This document shows, piece after piece, positions 53,208 through 63,222 of a DNA stretch of 64,000 nt. Within the stretch, counting starts at the first letter, position 1. Each line of letters begins with the position of its first letter. The DNA is from Diplonema papillatum. Taxonomy: Eukaryota > Euglenozoa > Diplonemea > Diplonemida > Diplonemidae. Location of the stretch: contig JAPJBO010000264.1 of NCBI GenBank assembly GCA_030068145.1, positions 62,001 to 126,000 on the forward strand. Direction: 5' to 3'. The notes under the pieces are model-generated. The model made no database searches. It was given only the letters and a program-made list of their open reading frames with translations, and was not told the DNA's origin. The translations under genes and the position numbers were made by a program.

Positions 53208-53440
53208 AAAGGGAGATCTGCCAATCCTTGAGGACGCAGCACAGCCCGATCCTGATTTACTGGAAAGGAATTTGAGGTTAAGTACACTTGTTGTTGGAAC
53301 CCGCCTGATGGTGAACTGGACGAAGCCGGGGAAATCTGGCGGCGTTGACGTGCAAATCGCTCGTCAAAGCTGGTTACAGGAGGTGAAAGACCGATCGAAT
53401 CATCTGGTAGCTGGTTCACTCCCGAAGCGATCCCTCTCGG
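53208..53440 (+). rRNA. LSU rRNA domain II fragment, second between echoes
   Basis: Longer than the one at 52612. It runs through GACGTGCAAATCG and GGTGAAAGACCGATCGAATC to ATCTGGTAGCTGGTTC, LSU sequence just beyond the end of the 3362 fragment, with an internal deletion. Confidence 0.75.
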
Positions 53441-53454
53441 CGCGCGCCAGCCGA

Positions 53455-53720
53455 CGAAAAGCAGGCTTCGGGCGAGAAGCGGGTGGCCGCCGCGTTCGTG
53501 CCGGGCGCGGGCGGCGTCGTGCGCCGGAGCCGGCGGCGAGGTTTTCGGGCTCCAAAGAGCAGCCGGCAGCGACTGAATTCTGAGAGGCGCGAGTAACCTC
53601 GGCAGGATTCTTAGAAGCACCGGCCACCGCCGCAGGATTCACGAGACACCCCCTGCCTCTGCTTCTTCTATTTCGTCGGCTCTGTTCCCGAAGCAGCCGC
53701 AGCAGCCGGAAAGCCAAGAA
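53455..53720 (+). pseudogene. 3' echo 2 of the RBM-like terminal exon
   Basis: A degraded third copy: AAAGCAGGCTTCGGGCGAGA to GCCGGGCGCGGGCGGCG, a large gap, then scraps of the STGFSEAP region and the CCGCAGCAGCC end up to about 53720. Confidence 0.55.
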
Positions 53721-54244
53721 GTCCGATCTCGGGTTCGACGTGCGTCGGCTGCAGGCACACGTTGTCTCAAGCATGCAAAGCATGCATCAGCGAGTTTCGA
53801 AGAGCAGACGTTCACAGAGGCGCCCCCCGCTCCTTCTTCGGTGGCTCTATTCATTCGCCTGGCCCAATCGACCGTTGGGCCGCGCGTCTTCGCAGGAATC
53901 GCGGTGAAGGATTCGCGGTGAAGTTCGTGCATCGAGCAAGTTGTATACCGTAGGGGTGGTAGAGCCGAGCCCCTCCGCCCCCCTGGGTGTGTGTGTGTGT
54001 GTGTTGGTGGTGGGCATGCCGGGTGCCCTTTGTCCAGCATGCGTATGGTCGGTCGTTACGGCTGGCCCGCTACAGACCTGGGTGGTTAGCGCTGGGTGAT
54101 GGGGTTGGGCCGGTCCATCCCCAGCCGGGACGACCCCAGGGCGGAAGCGGCAGGTGGCTGCGGCTTCCCTCCATGTTCATGACCCTTATTTTGTGGCACA
54201 AGTGCAACGAGACGGCTTGAGGGCTCGCGCTGGGGTGTTTGGGG

Positions 54245-55052
54245 CACACCTGTAACACCGTAATGCAGGTGTCCTGCGGTTTACTCAGCGAGAAGAGATG
54301 TGAAAACGGGTTGAGAAATCTCGTTCAGAGCCAAGGGGAAGTGGCGTCGATCACTGGGGGGGGGGGGGGGGGGGGTAGAGCCGAACCCCCCCGGGTCCCC
54401 CACCTCTCCGTCCCTATCTCTTGAAACTGCATCGAAGTGCCTGCCGCTGTTTATCACAGTGAAAGAAACACGGTCCACGGTCTATTAGGTCCATCTCTAG
54501 TCCCTAGAGCTGCATCGAATTGCCCGGTGCTGCATTCTTCGGTCTATCACGGTGGCCGGGTCTGGCCGCCGGCCGAGCTCGAAAAGAAAAAGGACCAAGA
54601 AAAACAGCAGCCGCTCGTTGAAATGGTCGAATAACGCAACAAAGAACATACCGGGCGAAGTCTTGACTGACAGGAAGGGGGAGGGAGCGTTCAGTTTATT
54701 ACGCGGTGAGTTGCCAGCCCAGACGCTGGAGATGGAGTCAATCTTCGGCAAGGAAACGTGCGTAGGGTACACAGTACCGATCCTCTGTGTGAAAGCTTGG
54801 CCTAACGATCTTGTGGTCTCGCTTCGTGTTCGAGGGATGAAGCCGGAGGTGACAGAAAGATTACCGCAGGGATAACTGGCTTGTGGCAACCAAGCGTTCA
54901 TAGCGACGCCTGCTTTTTGATCCCTCGATGTCGGCTCCAGCCAGCCTAGACAAGTGGATTTGTCTAAGGGTTGGATTGTTCACCCACTAACAGGGAACTT
55001 GAGCTGGGTCCAGACCGTCGCGAGACAAGTTGGTTCTTACCCACTGATAAAA
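54245..55052 (+). rRNA. LSU rRNA domain V pieces (peptidyl-transferase region)
   Basis: 54245-54290 resembles ACCGTAATGCAGGTGTCCT. After unrelated sequence (including a MITE scrap at 54405-54552), LSU continues from about 54765 with GTGAAAGCTTGGCC, CCGCAGGGATAACTGGC, AAGCGTTCATAGCGACG, TTTTTGATCCCTCGATGTCG, GGATTGTTCACCCACTAACA and GAGCTGGGTCCAGACCGTC to about 55052. Changes at normally invariant bases (GACCGTCGC for GACCGTCGT) suggest decay. Confidence 0.75.
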
Positions 55053-55270
55053 ATATAGCCCACGCAGCCGTCGCACCCGCCTTTTTGAGTAAGAACCGTT
55101 CTTGCCGGCTGCCCCTGCAAAACGTATCCTGCAGGCGCCGTGCTTTTGTTGTGTTGTCCGGAAATTCCGCACCAAACAAACGGCACAAACAAACAGCAGG
55201 GTACACAGGAGGGAAGTCTATCAACCGACACGCGCACGCACGACAATAAAAGAAAAGACAAAGGAAAAAA

Positions 55271-55305
55271 ACGTACGTCCCACGGGATCGGCGGAAACAC
55301 AAAAA
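55271..55305 (+). mobile_element. LINE tail-only copy
   Basis: ACGTCCCACGGGATCGGCGG AAACAC plus A-run equals the 3' terminus of the LINE fragments at 20327 and 25034. Nothing upstream matches, so it is a very short truncated copy or a SINE sharing the LINE tail. Confidence 0.45.
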
Positions 55306-55536
55306 CGAGCGCCGGTGTCTTTTTTCTGTACAAGCACCTGCTTTGTGTGGGAAATACTCGAGGAGGCCGCCTGTTGCAAAATCTGGGGGGGATGAGCTGT
55401 AGCCCACACGATACTCAGGACGGCACTAAACTCTGGGTAAAGCGCCGTCGGCGTAAGCGTTCATCAAAAGAGGCCCAGTTTGAGACCATGTGTTAAGAGT
55501 GGTTTTGCGGTCGTTTGTGCGGTCGGCCTCACTCCC

Positions 55537-55715
55537 TCAATGCGGGAGTGGGACCCCCTCAATGCGGGAGTGGGACCCCCTCAATGCGGGAGTGGGACCC
55601 CCTCAATGCGGGAGTGGGACCCCCTCAATGCGGGAGTGGGACCCCCTCAATGCGGGAGTGGGACCCCCTCAATGCGGGAGTGGCCACTCCCACACTTTTT
55701 CACTCCCGCATTGAC
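55537..55715. repeat. 22-bp minisatellite, seven exact units
   Basis: Unit AATGCGGGAGTGGGACCCCC-TC, starts at 55539, 55561, 55583, 55605, 55627, 55649 and 55671. It then turns into the reverse complement (CCACTCCCAC ... CACTCCCGCATTG), so the array ends in a hairpin. All three plus frames are open only because the unit has no stops. Confidence 0.85.
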
Positions 55716-56387
55716 TTAGTACATGGCTGCTGAAGTCCGGGGTGCATAAGAAAACGTAAACTTCATGACTAAAGGCAATGGCAGAATATCACAAAATGAC
55801 TAGGCAAAAACCGTTCTCTAGCCTCCGTCGAAATAGGCACCGGGCGGCCCCTCGAGCATTTCTGCCTCCACTGTGCCTGCCGACACACTCTTTCACTCCA
55901 TGTCTTCTGTGGCTGGGGGCTCACCACGTACTGGGCTGGGCCCTGCTTGTCTTTTCTTTTTCTTTTCTTCTTGAACGGTCTTTCATTTCATCTCTTCGTT
56001 GGCGTCTTGCTCAGCCGCTTTCATTGTAGCACCCCCGCGCGAGAGTTGCGAATTGGCAACATTCTTCTTTGCGTACCCACCGAGAAAACGGGTGGGTGCG
56101 CTGAACGATACATCTCACGTAGCGCATAAGGGTAAAAGCTTGCTCGATACACGATCTTCAGTGTCCGCTCTGCCATGTCCTGCTCTACGAGCTTGTGTTC
56201 AGCGCAAGCACCAAGCCCCAAGGTCTCACACCCTCTGTGACATTTTTGTTACACCTTCTTCTTCGAAGAAAATGTAAAAAAAGTGCTGACTTTGCGCTGG
56301 CGGCCGTCGGGGGTTGGAAACTTCTGCAGACATGGCTACACAACCATGTCTGGTTCACATGCACGAGAGGCAGTGTCCTGCCTAAAC

Positions 56388-56398
56388 ATTAAACTAAC

Positions 56399-56443
<45 letters not shown>

Positions 56444-57182
56444 TTACCCTACTGATGGAGAGAGAGCCCATCGGGCCAGCGCATTCCGACAGCAATACGG
56501 GGTAGTACGAGAGGAACTCCCGTTTCTAGTCCCTGGTATCTACGGTTGTTCGATCGGTACTGATACGAGAGAGAGCCCATCGGGCCAGGGCATTCCGACA
56601 GCAATGCGGGGTAGTACGTGAGGAACTCCCGTTTCTAGTCCCTGGTATCTACGGTTGTTCGATCGGTACTGATACGATACTGATGGAGAGAGAGCCCATC
56701 GGGCGAGCGCATTCCGACAGCAATACGGGGTAGTACGAGAGGAACTCCCGTTTCTAGTCCCTGGTATCTACGGTTGTTCGATCGGTACTGATACGAGAGA
56801 GAGCCCATCGGGCCAGGGCATTCCGACAGCAATGCGGGGTAGTACGTGAGGAACTCCCGTTTCTAGTCCCTGGTATCTACGGTTGTTCGATCGGTACTGA
56901 TACGATACTGATGGAGAGAGAGCCCATCGGGCCAGCGCATTCCGACAGCAATACGGGGTAGTACGAGAGGAACTCCCGTTTCTAGTCCCTGGTATCTACG
57001 GTTGTTCGATCGGTACTGATACGAGAGAGAGCCCATCGGGCCAGCGCATTCCGACAGCAATGCGGGGTAGTACGTGAGGAACTCCCGTTTCTAGTCCCTG
57101 GTATCTACGGTTGTTCGATCGGTACTGATACGATACTGATGGAGAGAGAGCCCATCGGGCCAGCGCATTCCGACAGCAATAC
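56388..57182 (+). rRNA. Tandem array of LSU rRNA 3' segment with sarcin-ricin loop
   Basis: Starts with CTAACAGGGGAACGTGAGC and GTTTAGACCGTCGTGAGACAG, then repeats a segment holding GGTAGTACGAGAGGAAC and ATCTACGGTTGTTCGATCGG. The period is 228 bp made of a 109-bp and a 119-bp monomer; segments begin near 56462, 56571, 56690, 56799, 56918, 57027 and 57146 (last one cut). Complete monomers alternate the canonical loop AGTACGAGAGGAAC with AGTACGTGAGGAAC. Confidence 0.8.
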
Positions 57183-57873
57183 GCTTTCTTGCAGCCAGTT
57201 GAACGGCATCGAGAAACATGCTGCCAATTCGCAGAGTCCTGCCGCTGAGACAGGCGTCGAGGGCTTTCAGACTGCATGACACCCTACAGCGGCGAAGGTA
57301 CTCGGAAGGGTCGCCCTGAGCCACCGAAACGACGGCGTTAACTACCAAAACGCACCCCACACACACAACTGTTTACGGGATCGAACGGCTGCTCAGTCAC
57401 CCAGAGACTTTCAAACCCCGGATCCTCGAGCGAAACTTTCACGCTGGCAACAACTAAAAAAAGCAGTCCTGGGCGTAATGAAAGTGCACACCAATGAAAC
57501 AACCCGCACCCACGTAGCCCATACTTGCTCTAAGGGACCCATGTCAAAGTGGACGGACCCTAGCTTCACCCACCTCTGCGGCGATTGTTACGTCCTTGCT
57601 GATGACATCCATCCGTCTGTCAGTAAGTAGTTGTGTCTAACAAATGCAATTTGTCAAGAACAAAAACAAATCGATGGCAGCGTACTATCCTCACTCCCGT
57701 TAGATGAACAAAACAGGCAGCGTGTTTGGGAGAAGATTAGCCCAAACGATCATATTCACTCACTATCAATCACTAACAGGCTAATCCTCCCCCCCAGCAC
57801 GGACAAACAAACACACGCCTATTCTTTTTCCACCTGAAACCGCGTCCAGGGATTTGGGTTCAGAACAAACGCG

Positions 57874-58195
57874 ATGAGGGCCGCGCTGTGCCTGGCGACG
57901 CGGGTCCTCCGCGTGCAGGGGCGGGAGTACTCGGAAGGCTCGCGACCGGGGCAGCACAAGACGCCGATCACGGACTATTTGTGGCGAATCCGCGCCGAAG
58001 CCCTGCGGAAGACGAAGGCCGGCGAAGAGGCCCCCGCCTCGCAGGACGCGGCCGCGAAGAAGATCGCGGAGACGAAGCCGCAGGCCCCCGTCGAAACCGA
58101 GGTCGTGTATCAGTTCTCGCACGACGCGTCGATGCGAGACAAGTACGTGAACCCATGGGGAACCATCAGGGTCGGGCGGATGCTTGAAGACCTAG
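57874..58195 (+). CDS. ACOT9: ACOT9-like acyl-CoA thioesterase, exon 1
   Basis: ACOT9-type enzymes are mitochondrial double-hotdog thioesterases that hydrolyse acyl-CoA to free fatty acid and CoA. Start ATG 57874 opens M-R-A-A-L-C-L-A-T-R-V-L-R-V-Q-G-R, an Arg-containing, acid-free leader fitting a mitochondrial presequence. The exon ends with E-V-V-Y-Q-F-S-H-D-A-S-M-R-D-K-Y-V-N-P-W-G and I-R-V-G-R-M-L-E-D-L, the strongly conserved ACOT9 entry to the first hotdog. The donor GTAGGC at 58196 leaves one base. With exons 2 and 3 the protein is 444 residues (human ACOT9 about 439). Confidence 0.88.
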
Positions 58196-58783
58196 GTAGG
58201 CAAACCTTCCCGTCGCTAGATACCTATCAGGGTAAAATCTCCCTTTTATCCACCCAAAAAAAAAACAAATTTGTGCCCTTTTATCCCAGTTTGGGATATA
58301 AGGGCACACAATATTTGTTTTGAGTGAGATGTAAGGGCATTCCACCTACTATTAGTATATTTCAAACGCTCTTGCTGACAAGAAACGGTACAACGAACAA
58401 TCTAGTTGCTCGAAACGAATACGAACGCTCCAGTTGGCTCTAAACGGTACATGAACATTTTCAAGTACAAGCGATTCAGTTGACTCGAAACGGTACACAA
58501 GCGAATCATTTGACTCAAAACGGTAAACAAAGGGTTCAGTTGAATCGAAACGGTACATGAACATTTCAATTGACTCGAGAAGTACACAAGCGGTTCAAAA
58601 GCAGCACACAAACGGCCCAATTCAATCGAAACGGTACAACATTCAGTTGACTCGGTACACAAGCGATTCAGTTGACTCGAAACGGTACACAAGCGGTTCA
58701 GTTGAATCGAAACAGCACACACGCGGTTCAGTGTTGTATCGAAACGCGGTTCAGTTGAATCAAAGCGGTACACAAACACCCAG
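58196..58783 (+). other. ACOT9 intron 1 with ~30-bp minisatellite
   Basis: GTAGGC ... CAAACACCCAG. 58385-58775 is a degenerate array of GAAACGGTACACAAGCG and TTCAGTTGACTC blocks. 58240-58320 holds a palindromic TTTTATCCCAGTTTGGGATA region. Confidence 0.8.
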
Positions 58784-59110
58784 ACGCACTTGCTGGCAAC
58801 ATTGCGGTGCGACACTGCTCCGCTGACAACCCCGACTTCAGCTCGATCATGCTGGTGACCGCGTCTATAGACCGAGTGACCCTCTCTCAGCTCGCCAACC
58901 TCGTCGGCGACGTCCGGTTGTCCGGCAAAGTGACGTGGGTGGGTAACTCTTCGATGGAGATCGAGATGCAGGCCATTTCCGCCGACACCGACCTGCCCTG
59001 GCTCAAGGCGTTGTTCACCTTCGTCGCGCGCTGCCGGAAGTCGCACCGCGCGGTCCGCATCAACCCGCTGGCCCCTGAAACCGACGAGGAGAAGATCGCT
59101 TTCGAAGCAG
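58784..59110 (+). CDS. ACOT9: ACOT9-like thioesterase, exon 2 (first hotdog domain)
   Basis: Two bases after CACCCAG complete the Asp codon, giving L-E-D-L-D-A-L-A-G-N-I-A-V-R-H-C across the junction, as in ACOT9 (E-D-L-D-x-x-A-G). Then V-T-A-S-I-D-R-V-T-L, G-D-V-R-L-S-G-K-V-T-W-V-G-N-S-S-M-E-I-E-M-Q-A and P-L-A-P-E-T-D-E-E-K, all hotdog strands of this family. The donor GTACCA at 59111 again leaves one base. Confidence 0.88.
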
Positions 59111-60260
59111 GTACCACAGCCGTTCTTCCTTCTTAGTGCTAACAACCCTGCGGGTTGCCTTCAATGTATCGTCCGTAGGCTCAAAAGACGTAGACAGCGT
59201 GTTTTGGTGATTGATCAGAGTTTCTTACCTGCAAACGACACAGGGGTAAATACAAGGCGGGAAAACGATCAACCGGCACGCACAAACAAAATTGTAATGT
59301 GTTCCGTAAACATCCGTTTGTTACTGAGATCTTCCATCTGATTTCCACCCAATTTTCCATGCTGGCCGCCACCGTAGGCCGTGCGGTCGGCGGCGTAAGA
59401 CAAAGAGGGAGTGCAATCATCCGAGAAAGCACATGTACGCCGGGGCAATGTTGAACCCCGCCAGAAAAGCGATGGCCACGCAGTAAGGTGCGCGTTTAAC
59501 ATCGCTTGCCACAGTGCACCTTGTATACGACGACGGGTGGCAACCGTCACCGGAACGGCCACCATCGGGCGGTGTTGTCGGAGCCGCCAAAAAGAGGAGA
59601 GCCCGCGGCACATCAAGTCAGCGCGGGTCTCACCCACCAGCCAATACGCCCCCCGGCTGCGAGGGAGGAGGATGCACCAGGTCACGGTCGAACCGTGCAG
59701 AAGGCAAGAGCAGATACAATGAAGGACTTCAGGGCTCAACACAACGATTCCGAAAGGCCGGTGGGCGAAGAAAGTTTGTGAAAGCCTCCGCCATAGGACC
59801 AGGAAGACACTCTGGTGAGGTGGAGTACAAACGAGCTGGAACCATCACGGCACAGTCATCCTCTGCGACAGGGCCGCGGCTCGCACCGCGCCTCCGACGT
59901 AACTACAAGTAGCACGGGACAGGAGTCGGGCGACGACCGGAAACTCCCCGGGGAGATGGTTTCTGCACGCTAACTCGTCTCTCTCTCTCTCTGTCTGAGT
60001 AAATAGCAAAAACTCCGGAAATGACGAGACACACAGGGAATGAGAGCGCGCTCTAAAATAAGGTGAATCGTCGGCAACGTGCAACAAAGACACACCCACA
60101 AGCAACACGTACTGCCACTGCCGCAGATACGATACAATGGTCACCCGGGACTACAAAACCGGATCTCTACGCGAAATTACACTCTCAATAAGTCCTCCGT
60201 CCATAAAGGGGTTACTCCGGGGGGCTTCGTGTCAGACGCCAATTGTTTTCGCACACGCAG
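59111..60260 (+). other. ACOT9 intron 2
   Basis: GTACCA ... TCGCACACGCAG. It contains the AACCGGCACGCACAA repeat (59170-59292), a GC-rich segment 59430-59900 partly shared with 47460-47680, and an ACTCTAAAA-like tail (60139-60190) about 70 bp before the acceptor. Open frames here do not resemble proteins. Confidence 0.7.
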
Positions 60261-60946
60261 GTCAAGCGCGGGCGAAGAAGCGAAAGCAGATGCGGAAAGA
60301 GAGCACAGATGCACAGGTCCTGCGGAGACACCTGGAGGAGTTGGTCGTCGACGGCACGGCGCAAGACGAGCAGGCGACCGTGAGCATCCGGGAGACGGCG
60401 CAGCTGTTGTACCAGAAGAGCAAAGCCCGGCTGCTGATGCCCGCCAGCTCCATGCGCAACGCGGTATCGTTTTCGGACAGCGGCCTGTCGAACACGCACG
60501 TGATGCAGCCGCAGCAGAAGAACACCGCGGGCCGCATATTCGGCGGCTTCCTCGTCCGCCGGTCCTACGAGCTTGCCTTCTCGACCGCATACCTTTTCGC
60601 CGGCACGATCCCGAAATTCCAAGAAGTCGACCAAGTAGTCTTCCGCACTCCCGTGGACGTGGGGGACCTCGTGCGGTATGAGTCGCGGGTCTTGTACACG
60701 TCATCCTCTCTTTACGACACGCCTTCCTTCCACATCGAGGTTGTCGCGCGCGTCCTCAAGCCGGAGACGCACACATCATACGTCTCGAACACATTCAACT
60801 TCACATTCCTGGTTCCCGAAGGCACGCAGCTGCCCTTCGTCGTTCCGGAAACCATGGAAGACGCGATGCAGATTGTCACCCGATACTACTGCGACCTCGT
60901 TCAGAAAACAGATGAAATTCCGAACCTTCCTCCTCCCTCAGCTTAG
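60261..60946 (+). CDS. ACOT9: ACOT9-like thioesterase, exon 3 (second hotdog domain)
   Basis: Starts GT after CGCACACGCAG, completing Gly: A-G-Q-A-R-A-K-K-R-K. The second hotdog carries the family hallmark N-T-A-G-R-I-F-G-G-F-L-V-R-R-S-Y-E-L-A and V-D-Q-V-V-F-R-T-P-V-D-V-G-D-L-V-R-Y-E-S. Stop TAG at 60944. A 269-residue frame beginning earlier (60137) includes intron and is not the true start. All three junctions agree in phase. Confidence 0.88.
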
Positions 60947-60961
60947 CACAGACTCTCACTC

Positions 60962-62345
60962 AAGTCGTAGTCTTGCGATTGACTCCTGAGGTAGGTCCTG
61001 TGATGAATCCCGGAAAGGCAGTCCTTTGATGGACCTCTGAGGTAGTCCCGTGATGGCACCACAGCACCCGATGACGTGATATGGGTCATGATCCTGTATA
61101 AGTCATCCTCTCCCTACGATACGCCGTCCTTCCGCACACATCATACGTCTCGAACACATTCAACTTCACATTCTTAGTTCCCGAAGGCATGCAGCTCCCC
61201 TTCGTCTTTTCGGAAACCATGGAAGACACGATGCAGATAGTCGCCCGCTGCGACCTCGTTCAGAAAACAGATGACATTCCGAAGTCCACCCTTAGCCTAG
61301 CATCGACTCTCACTCAAGTCGTATTGACTTCTGAGGAGTCCCGCGATTAAACTCGGAAGCAGTGGACTTTAGGTAGTCCCGTGATGGCACCACAGCACCC
61401 GATGACGTGAAAGGCCTGGCACGATACGGGTGCATGATCCTGTATAAGTCATCCTCTCCCTACGATACGCTGTCCTTCCGCCGGAGACGCACACATCATA
61501 CGTCTCGAACACTTTCAACTTCACATTCCTGGTACCCGAAGGCACACAGCTCCCCATCGTTCCGGTAACCATGGAAGACGCGATGCAGATTGTCGCCCGC
61601 TACTACTGCAACCTCGTCCAGAAAACAGATGCGATTCCGAACCTTCCTCCACCCTCAGCTTAGCATCGACTCTCACTCAAGTCGTACTCCTGAGGTAGTC
61701 CTGTGACCCGATAAGGCAGTCCTTTGATGAACCTCTGAGGTAGTCCCGTGATGGCACCACAGCACCCGACGACGTCAAGGACCTGGCACGATAAGGATCA
61801 TGATTCCGTATAAGTTATCTTCTCCGTACACGAAGGCACGCAGCTGCCATCGTCGTTGCTACTACTACGACCTCGTCTACGAAAACAGATGAAATTCCGG
61901 ACCTTCCCTCCACCGGCGTCAGGTCTCTTGTTACCTCGAAAGCAAGTCCTGTGATTGGCTGCTGCGAATGAGAAGACCGTCGGTAAGGTAGTCATGATAC
62001 TTGATAGACCAGGCAAACCTCGGTGATCACCTCGGACTTCTTCTGAAATAGATATGCAATCACCTTGGTAATAGGTCGGCACGTGATGTACCTTGACCTT
62101 TCAGGAGCAGACCTATTATTCACGCTCAGCGTACGGAAGCCCTGTTGCCTCAGGTGGTCCTGTGATTGACCTCACGAGAATCTAGTCTTGGGTTCACCTC
62201 GATGTAATTACAGCAGGGGCAGGCCTATGATTTACGCTCGCCCTGTGGGAAGCCTTGTTACCGAGGTGGTCTCGCGATCCCGGGGTAGCGTAGTCTTGCA
62301 CTTACTTCTGATAAGGTAGTCGTGCGGCGGTCCTTCTGAAAACTA
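60962..62345 (+). repeat. Three decayed copies of the ACOT9 3' end in a degenerate spacer array
   Basis: Copies of the last ~220 bp of exon 3 lie at about 61092-61318, 61436-61687 and 61806-61916, each with more deletions than the last. They preserve blocks such as CGTCTCGAACAC, AACTTCACATTC and ACCATGGAAGACGCGATGC. Spacers are built from GAGGTAGTCCCGTGATGG-like units that continue, increasingly degenerate, to about 62345. Not coding. Confidence 0.75.
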
Positions 62346-62599
62346 GCCTCGGGAAAATACCTGCGGCTTACACGTTCTTCTGTTCCCCCTCTCCCCTTCC
62401 CTCACCTTGCCTTAAAACCCCTGCTTCTCCCCGGTTCTATGACAGAGGCCGGCTGCCCAGACCCTACCTTTTCCCGGCCGTTCAATCCGAACCGGTTCTT
62501 TAGCACTGGTACTCGTTCTCTCCGACGAAACGGCTGGCACCTGGTAGACCCCCGTTTCCTTGGGAGTCTCGCTCTCTGTACCTACGAAGAACAACGTGA

Positions 62600-62860
62600 T
62601 AAAAAGCGACAAGCATTTCCATGCAGTTCCGACGGTCGAGAAATGTCCTGGATAGAGGTACCCTATGGCTTTCCTAGAAAAGCGGGGTAGCTCGCTAGAG
62701 AGCTACCTTTGAGAAGTTCAAATTTTCCAAACCTCTAGACTCGGAAAATGACACCACCAAGACGTCGAAGAATTCGCGCGAGCCTCCTGTGGCTTTATGC
62801 TTCGAAGCACATATATACCCCCTCGAGAAAGTTGATCACACAAAACGAAATAAAAAGAAG
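62600..62860. repeat. Left copy of the direct repeat flanking the TatD exon
   Basis: GATAAAAAGCGACAAGCATT through TATGGCTTTCCTAGAAAA and CTCGGAAAATGACACC to GAGAAAGTTGATCACAC recurs at 63330-63560. The first TatD exon lies between the copies. Confidence 0.65.
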
Positions 62861-62874
62861 AGGGGAGAATCAGC

Positions 62875-63222
62875 ATGGACAACGACGGAGCGGAGAGCGA
62901 CGACCCTTTGAAAATGATGCTGCAGCAAAGGGTGCCGATGATCGACAGCGGGGCGAACATCAACACGCTCAAGCTGACGAACGCGCAGGTAGCCGCGATG
63001 CTCGTCCGCGCGAAGCTCGCCGGCGTCGATGCCGTCCTGCTGCTCGGGATCGCGTTCGAAACGACCACCAGCTGCCTCCGCCTCGCCACGAGCCAGTGGG
63101 CCGCCGACACCGGCGTCGCGGTCTACTTCACGGCCGGGCTGCACCCGTGCTTCGCGAAGTTCTGGAGCGACGACACCACTTCCTCTCTCACAAACGTCCT
63201 GTCCCACGAGCGCTGCGTTGCT
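62875..63222 (+). CDS. TatD-family metal-dependent nuclease, first exon
   Basis: TatD proteins are TIM-barrel metal-dependent DNases. ATG 62875 opens a 116-codon exon. M-I-D-S-G-A-N-I-N matches the first strand as in TATDN1, which has D-I-G-I-N rather than the His-x-His of bacterial TatD. A-K-L-A-G-V-D-A-V-L-L-L-G-I, T-S-C-L-R-L-A and Y-F-T-A-G-L-H-P-C follow, the last being the conserved G-x-H-P. The exon ends E-R-C-V-A before the donor GTACGC (63223), just where the family continues with I/V-G-E-x-G-L-D. That next exon is not in the window, so the gene is partial. Confidence 0.75.

Noticed and set aside
55480..55733. Three overlapping repeat proteins in all plus frames
   Set aside because: The 22-bp unit has no stop codons, so every frame is open; this is minisatellite, not coding.
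54245..57182. A working LSU rRNA gene
   Set aside because: Only separated segments are present, with changes at normally invariant positions and tandem scrambling of the 3' part; no SSU or 5.8S sequence accompanies them.
60137..60260. Extension of ACOT9 exon 3 upstream to an ATG at 60137
   Set aside because: This part is intron: it contains a repeat tail, and CGCACACGCAG at its end is an acceptor whose phase fits exon 2.
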